64,000 nucleotides of DNA from Hyphomicrobium sp. (GTDB taxonomy: Bacteria; Pseudomonadota; Alphaproteobacteria; Rhizobiales; Hyphomicrobiaceae). The notes beneath the pieces were generated by a model that was given only the letters and a program-made list of their open reading frames with translations, had not been told where the DNA came from and made no database searches. The position numbers and the translations under genes were made by a program. The stretch spans positions 186,001 to 250,000 of the forward strand of contig JASBTM010000003.1 in NCBI GenBank assembly GCA_030148425.1, read 5' to 3'. The first letter of the stretch is position 1, and each line of letters begins with the position of its first letter. Of this stretch, positions 63,152 through 64,000 are shown piece after piece.

Positions 63152-63280
63152 TCAACGTCCCTCGATCTTGATGCCCGGCAGATCGACGCGCACTTTGGTC
63201 TGGTTCGCGTCCCAGAGCATGTAGCCAAGCACGGCGACGGCGATGGCGAGAATGATGATAATCAGTGATTTGGTATCCAT
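63152..63280 (-). CDS. Small membrane protein of 42 residues
   Basis: On the minus strand ATG 63280 opens MDTKSLIIIILAIAVAVLGY, a single membrane helix, followed by MLWDANQTKVRVDLPGIKIEG and a stop at 63152. AGGAG lies nine bases before the ATG, an excellent ribosome-binding site, which is why I call it despite the small size. Function unknown; small single-helix proteins of this kind often adjust membrane complexes. Confidence 0.65.
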   Translation of the reverse strand: MDTKSLIIIILAIAVAVLGYMLWDANQTKVRVDLPGIKIEGR

Positions 63281-63404
63281 CGCCCACGGCTCCTAAGGTC
63301 ATGCACTCAAACGTTAGCGCATCAATCGCCATGGCGGCGATGACGTGTCAAGGGTGCGGATTTGCGATGCTTGGGGCGTGTCGAAGATCGCTTTCGCCGA
63401 ACGC

Positions 63405-63438
63405 AAAAAAGCAACGGCCCCGCGCGAAGCGAGGCCGT
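63405..63438 (-). terminator. Rho-independent terminator after the Gly/His/Arg-rich gene
   Basis: On the minus strand the stem ACGGCC ... GGCCGT (extended by G/C pairs inside) is followed after TGC by a run of six T. It lies about 40 bases beyond the stop of the gene at 63481. Confidence 0.8.
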
Positions 63439-63480
63439 CGAGACTTTCAATTGTGCTTGGGCTCGGGTGCTCAGCGCACC

Positions 63481-63849
63481 TTAGTAGCAGACCCAGACGA
63501 AGCGGTCGTTGTACGGCGACCAGCGCCAGCAGCTGCCGACGCCGTAGGCCCACCAGCGGCCATGCCAGTAGCGGCGATGGCCACGCCAGTGGCCGCGATG
63601 GCCCCAGTTCCGACCGCGGTTCCAGTGACGTCCACCGTTCCAGTTGCGCCCGCCACGGAAATGGCGTCCGCCACGGAAGTGCTGGCCACCGCGGAAGCCG
63701 CGATGTCCGCCGAAATGCTGGCCGCCGCCACGGTGTCCACCGAAGTGATGACCGCCGCCGTGGTGGCCGCCTCCATGCCTCGCTTCGGCAACGACCGGCA
63801 TCGCCAATGCCGTCATCATCGCCATCACGAATATGAGTATGCGTCTCAT
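63481..63849 (-). CDS. Gly/His/Arg-rich secreted protein
   Basis: The 122-residue protein has a signal peptide (MRRILIFVMAMMTALAMPVVAEA) and a mature part made of repeated GGHH, HFGG, RGG and W/N-rich units, ending with WAYGVGSCWRWSPYNDRFVWVCY, which has two Cys. Such small basic Gly/His/Trp-rich exported proteins are common in Hyphomicrobiales and often unnamed; metal or envelope binding is a guess. A terminator follows. Confidence 0.7.
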   Translation of the reverse strand: MRRILIFVMAMMTALAMPVVAEARHGGGHHGGGHHFGGHRGGGQHFGGHRGFRGGQHFRGGRHFRGGRNWNGGRHWNRGRNWGHRGHWRGHRRYWHGRWWAYGVGSCWRWSPYNDRFVWVCY

Positions 63850-64000
63850 TGTGGCTCCTTGGGTTTTTTTAGGGGTGCAACAGCAGCATCGCGCGCCAAC
63901 ACGAGCGATATCCGCTCAACGGCGTTCAATCGCTGCGGTTCCCAGAAACCGGACACACAATTAACCTCCGATGAACTGAACGAAAGAATTCCAATCCTGC

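Noticed and set aside
63345-63836. 163-codon plus frame rich in Ser, Arg and His at the right end
   Set aside because: It is the mirror of the Gly/His/Arg-rich secreted protein gene, which has a signal peptide and a terminator.

Overview
The window looks like a chromosomal segment of a methylotroph-like alphaproteobacterium of the order Hyphomicrobiales; Hyphomicrobium or a close relative is my best guess. The reasons are: a PqqA precursor peptide gene; the pckA / chvI-chvG-hprK-EIIA-HPr arrangement; ahcY next to a DivL-type kinase with tyrosine in place of the phospho-acceptor histidine; an Hsp20-DUF1150 pair; an AccD without its zinc ribbon; and high G+C. This is inference from gene content, not from a database match.

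Left end (1-5,995): the right-hand part of an integrative element. A P4-type tyrosine recombinase (4463-5749) lies against the 3' end of tRNA-Leu(CAG). It carries a HEPN/abortive-infection-like gene, a gene cut by the window edge, a protein with two zinc-finger-like repeats, and a run of small phage-like genes that overlap or touch. The left boundary is outside the window.

6,000-16,900: housekeeping genes, namely an NDUFA9-like reductase, DUF1150 with Hsp20, a secreted protein, a lone 29-residue pqqA with its own terminator, the ABC-F ATPase uup, cstA with its small YbdD partner, tRNA-Ala(GGC), a FYDLN-acid zinc-ribbon protein, and aroA-cmk.

16,559-32,802: the familiar aroA-cmk-rpsA-ihfB-trpFBA-accD-folC order, but with a PepSY gene and a complete pyruvate dehydrogenase set (homodimeric E1, E2, lipoylated E3) between cmk and rpsA, and a DUF559 nuclease cassette flanked by inverted palindromes between trpB and trpA.

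33,000-49,400: an aldehyde dehydrogenase / DUF779 / cysteine-hydrolase group, then a long minus-strand operon divL - tsaE::kinase fusion - murU-like - addB - addA - trxA that joins cell-cycle control, tRNA t6A synthesis, peptidoglycan recycling and double-strand-break repair, preceded by ahcY with its own terminator.

49,700-57,200: a lone TadG/VWA-like surface protein gene, then HPr, EIIA, HprK, ChvG and ChvI, with pckA divergent from chvI. This is the phosphotransfer and acid/cell-envelope signalling locus.

57,300-64,000: a dienelactone hydrolase, pyrE, a GT39 membrane glycosyltransferase, a thioredoxin-fold protein with a long His/Asp tail, a HAD phosphatase, then a cluster of roughly 90-bp palindromic units with matching ends. 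One of these units appears to contain a GIY-YIG nuclease gene. A 42-residue membrane peptide and a Gly/His/Arg-rich secreted protein close the window.

The most unusual signal is the parallel between two unrelated nuclease genes (DUF559 and GIY-YIG). Each is bracketed by palindromic repeats, and each has its last codons inside the right-hand palindrome. The GIY-YIG unit also has short copies without the gene, which looks like an autonomous / non-autonomous pair.
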